NCBI RefSeq assembly: GCF_038446955.1
Contig: NZ_CP151803.1
Coordinates: 248,001-312,000, forward strand
Origin: Pedobacter sp. FW305-3-2-15-E-R2A2
Lineage (GTDB): Bacteria; Bacteroidota; Bacteroidia; Sphingobacteriales; Sphingobacteriaceae
DNA: 64,000 nt
Reading direction: 5' to 3'
Position numbers and translations under genes: made by a program. Shown here in pieces: positions 62,344 to 64,000 of this stretch (positions are counted from its first letter, which is position 1; each line of letters starts with the position of its first letter). Under the pieces are notes generated by a model. The model was not told the origin of the DNA. It ran no database searches and worked only from the letters and a program-made list of their open reading frames with translations.

Positions 62344-63615
62344 ATGAATAAATATTTATCTTTTGTAGCGTTGTTGTTGCTGTTTTCATGTTCAAAGGAA
62401 GCTTCTTTAGAGGAGAAATCTGCTTTAGTCAAAAAAGACGGAAATTCTATATCGTTAAGCGAAGCGATTTTGCAGATTAAGGCTTCCACTAAACAGTCTT
62501 CATCTGGAATTGCACATTTGGGTGCCGGAAAATCAGTTAGCGTCGATTTAAGTTCATTAGCAACTGGCTGTTTTGATCGAAATGATGTTTCTGAGGTACA
62601 GCTTTTGCGTACTCACGGAAGTGCTGCGATTATACAGCCGTATCATAATATGAATAATAAATTTGTAGCTATGTATGTAAGAAATGCTACAAATACCTTA
62701 GCGGGGAGTGGATACGCTGTGAAGTATCCATTTAAGCATGGAGCAATATATACCATTTCAGTAAATGTTAAATATGATGCTTATGAGGTTGAAGGGGATA
62801 AAGTTCAGTCTCCTAAGAGAAAGCCAATTCTTCAGGCGCAATTGTCAAATGATATCACAGAAAGTAATACAGGTTGCACAACATCCAGCCCCGTGAATTT
62901 GAATAATTTTACAAATAATGGGATTGTGCATCAATTGCCTAACGACAATGGAAATATGGTTCATTCCTTCACTTTTACCCCAGATAAATGTTTTGACTAT
63001 TTACGTTTTAGTGCATTGCCTAACTCAGGTAATTCCGCAGGAGCAGTTTGGACTGGGGATCTTACAATTTTGGAAACGAAGGGGCTGGATATTATCGGTC
63101 CGGAGATGTTAAACACGAATCAGGAGTCTCTATACAAAGTAGAATATAACGGTTTTCCGATTAATTCTAATTTCAATTGGGCGGTTACAGGTGATTTACA
63201 GATCATTGGCAATGCTGTGGGGCCTAATGTACTGATTAAGGCAAGTAGTTTAAAGGGAGGAACTATTGTAGCGAGTTTAAATGGTTGCAATATATTGTCT
63301 AAGGTTATCGAAAATACGGAGATGGTCCTCCCTCATGTTCAAACGTATGGCCCGATGTATGGAGGTAGCCCATATAATTATAGTGTCAGTAATGTACCTA
63401 ATGCGACCAGTTTTACTTGGGAGGTAGGCCCTGGCGGGCAAATTTTAAGCGGTCAGGGTGATAGGACTGTTGTAATAATATTTGATCAGATTTCAGAAAA
63501 CACTTATGATAGAGATGTTTCCATTTCAGTTACGGCGCATGGTCCCTTTGGCTCATCTCCCCGGGCGACCAGTTATCAAACCATACGCGGATGTAATAGT
63601 TGCCCAATACAGTAA
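62344..63615 (+). CDS. Lipoprotein with PKD/Ig-like beta domains
   Basis: The 423-residue protein has a lipobox (MNKYLSFVALLLLFSCSKE, Cys at 16) and a mostly beta body. A C-terminal region (about 335-415: NVPNATSFTWEVGPGGQILSG and TVVIIFDQISE) looks like a PKD-like domain of adhesin-type surface proteins, preceded by a similar unit near residue 255-320 (NSNFNWAVTGDLQIIGN). The N-terminal half (about 40-230) resembles no family I can name. The lower G+C of this stretch compared with its neighbours is visible. Probably surface-exposed. Confidence 0.82.
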   Translation: MNKYLSFVALLLLFSCSKEASLEEKSALVKKDGNSISLSEAILQIKASTKQSSSGIAHLGAGKSVSVDLSSLATGCFDRNDVSEVQLLRTHGSAAIIQPYHNMNNKFVAMYVRNATNTLAGSGYAVKYPFKHGAIYTISVNVKYDAYEVEGDKVQSPKRKPILQAQLSNDITESNTGCTTSSPVNLNNFTNNGIVHQLPNDNGNMVHSFTFTPDKCFDYLRFSALPNSGNSAGAVWTGDLTILETKGLDIIGPEMLNTNQESLYKVEYNGFPINSNFNWAVTGDLQIIGNAVGPNVLIKASSLKGGTIVASLNGCNILSKVIENTEMVLPHVQTYGPMYGGSPYNYSVSNVPNATSFTWEVGPGGQILSGQGDRTVVIIFDQISENTYDRDVSISVTAHGPFGSSPRATSYQTIRGCNSCPIQ

Positions 63616-63617
63616 AA

Positions 63618-63650
63618 TAAAAAAGCCTTTCATTTTGAAAGGCTTTTTTA
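63618..63650. terminator. Bidirectional terminator after the lipoprotein gene
   Basis: TAAAAAAGCCTTTCA / TGAAAGGCTTTTTTA with a TTT loop: exact 15-bp arms. Confidence 0.9.
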
Positions 63651-63683
63651 TGCAAAGCAGGTTTTCGTATTAAACGAAAGACA

Positions 63684-63854
63684 CTATTCTATGAACCTGC
63701 TTCCGGTACTCTCCGAAAATACCACCAGCAGGTCATATCCGTTAATCCATTCTTTCATGTGTTCAGAGATATTAAGGTCCTTAAAGCAGTTGTATCCGGC
63801 AACGCGGGTGATGATGAAGGACATTGGGGATATAAAACGTGTTTTGTCTATCAT
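63684..63854 (-). CDS. Possible small protein at the right edge (uncertain strand)
   Basis: A 56-codon frame read leftward, starting MIDKTRFISPMSFIITRVAG and ending SESTGSRFIE, has a protein-like composition (Ile, Phe, Asn, Lys) and lies 34 bp before the bidirectional terminator. It follows the cut MORN-like gene by 45 bp in the same direction. The opposite strand is also open in register (63639-63917) but has no good start codon, so the leftward frame is preferred. I do not recognise a family. Confidence 0.4.
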   Translation of the reverse strand: MIDKTRFISPMSFIITRVAGYNCFKDLNISEHMKEWINGYDLLVVFSESTGSRFIE

Positions 63855-63899
63855 GAACTGGACGCATCACCAATGGAAAGCAAACTAAGGGACCTGAAC

Positions 63900-64000
63900 C
63901 TAAAATTTTATGAGTAATTTTTCAGAATTAAGCTGTCCATTGCTATAGTATTCAAAAAACCAATCTCCATTCTTTTTAAGTACGATGCCGTTAGAAATAC
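63900..64000 (-). CDS. C-terminal end of a MORN/YwqK-like repeat protein (cut by window edge)
   Basis: The leftward frame enters from the right edge and ends at the TAG at 63900-63902. The 32 visible residues, with GDWFFEYYSNGQLNSEKL, contain the YYxNGQL pattern of MORN_2/YwqK-type repeats, which in Bacteroidetes occur in many secreted or antitoxin-like proteins. Only the last part is visible, so length, signal and function are unknown. Confidence 0.6.
   Translation of the reverse strand, partial: ISNGIVLKKNGDWFFEYYSNGQLNSEKLLIKF

Noticed and set aside
1-64000. CRISPR arrays, insertion sequences, prophage or toxin-antitoxin operon
   Set aside because: No spaced repeat array, transposase, integrase or phage structural gene was seen in the translated frames. 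The MORN-like edge gene alone is not enough to call a toxin-antitoxin pair.

Overview
The window looks like a chromosomal segment of a Bacteroidetes bacterium, most likely a Sphingobacteriaceae member such as Pedobacter (genus is inference). The pointers are: promoters of the Bacteroidetes type (TTTG, about 20 bp, then TAnnTTTG) with almost no Shine-Dalgarno sequences; an ECF sigma / FecR / TonB-receptor locus with a DUF4249 lipoprotein; the run GH3 - lptB - recJ; DUF2807 and DUF3078 proteins; and a B12-binding MerR regulator beside photolyase genes. The content is mostly housekeeping and envelope biology. I saw no phage, insertion sequence, CRISPR array or plasmid function.

Layout. 1-3.7 kb: a light-associated group (a photolyase cut by the left edge, a TIGR01777 epimerase, a DASH cryptochrome, a CarH/LitR-type B12-MerR regulator). 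3.8-13.8 kb: 2-oxoglutarate dehydrogenase genes sucA, sucB and, 4.5 kb further, the E3 gene lpd, separated by a DUF2807 protein and two secreted peptidase/hydrolase genes. 13.8-21.7 kb: an unrecognised secreted protein, then a complete RND efflux operon (TetR, TolC, adaptor, pump) with a second, paralogous TetR upstream. 21.9-25.9 kb: murB, a small ECF sigma factor, a CrtYcd-type lycopene cyclase overlapped by a cytochrome b5-like gene, a PfkB kinase and tRNA-Asn. 25.9-33.8 kb: a secreted alpha/beta hydrolase, an exonuclease, a DUF3078 protein, an SMR transporter, and a LysR regulator facing quinone reductase, aldo/keto reductase, pirin, acetyltransferase and FMN reductase genes (a plausible redox/electrophile response set). 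34-42.9 kb: a CoA transferase, a DUF1801 protein, a hydrolase, a sterol-desaturase-family enzyme, then DUF4249 lipoprotein, TonB receptor with STN domain, FecR and ECF sigma (a trans-envelope signalling locus read leftward). 43-53.7 kb: a metallophosphoesterase, a WYL regulator with a GyrI-like gene, an M13 peptidase, a CBS protein, GH3, lptB, recJ, an MBL hydrolase and an orphan receiver. 53.8-64 kb: YceI, gcvP, a lipoprotein, pdxJ, MscS, ahcY, a lipoprotein with PKD-like domains, and at the right edge two leftward reading frames, one of them a cut gene with a MORN-like repeat.

The points most worth following are the B12-MerR/photolyase group with repeated TTGTT/AACAA dyads over its own promoter; the lycopene cyclase and cytochrome b5 pair without the rest of a carotenoid pathway nearby; a structured-looking leader in front of ahcY behind a near-consensus promoter; the sigma/FecR/receptor locus whose last genes encode a lipid-type membrane oxygenase and a hydrolase; and several exact inverted repeats, including a perfect 48-bp palindrome between convergent genes. 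All function calls rest on reading the translated sequence and recalled family motifs; no database search was run.
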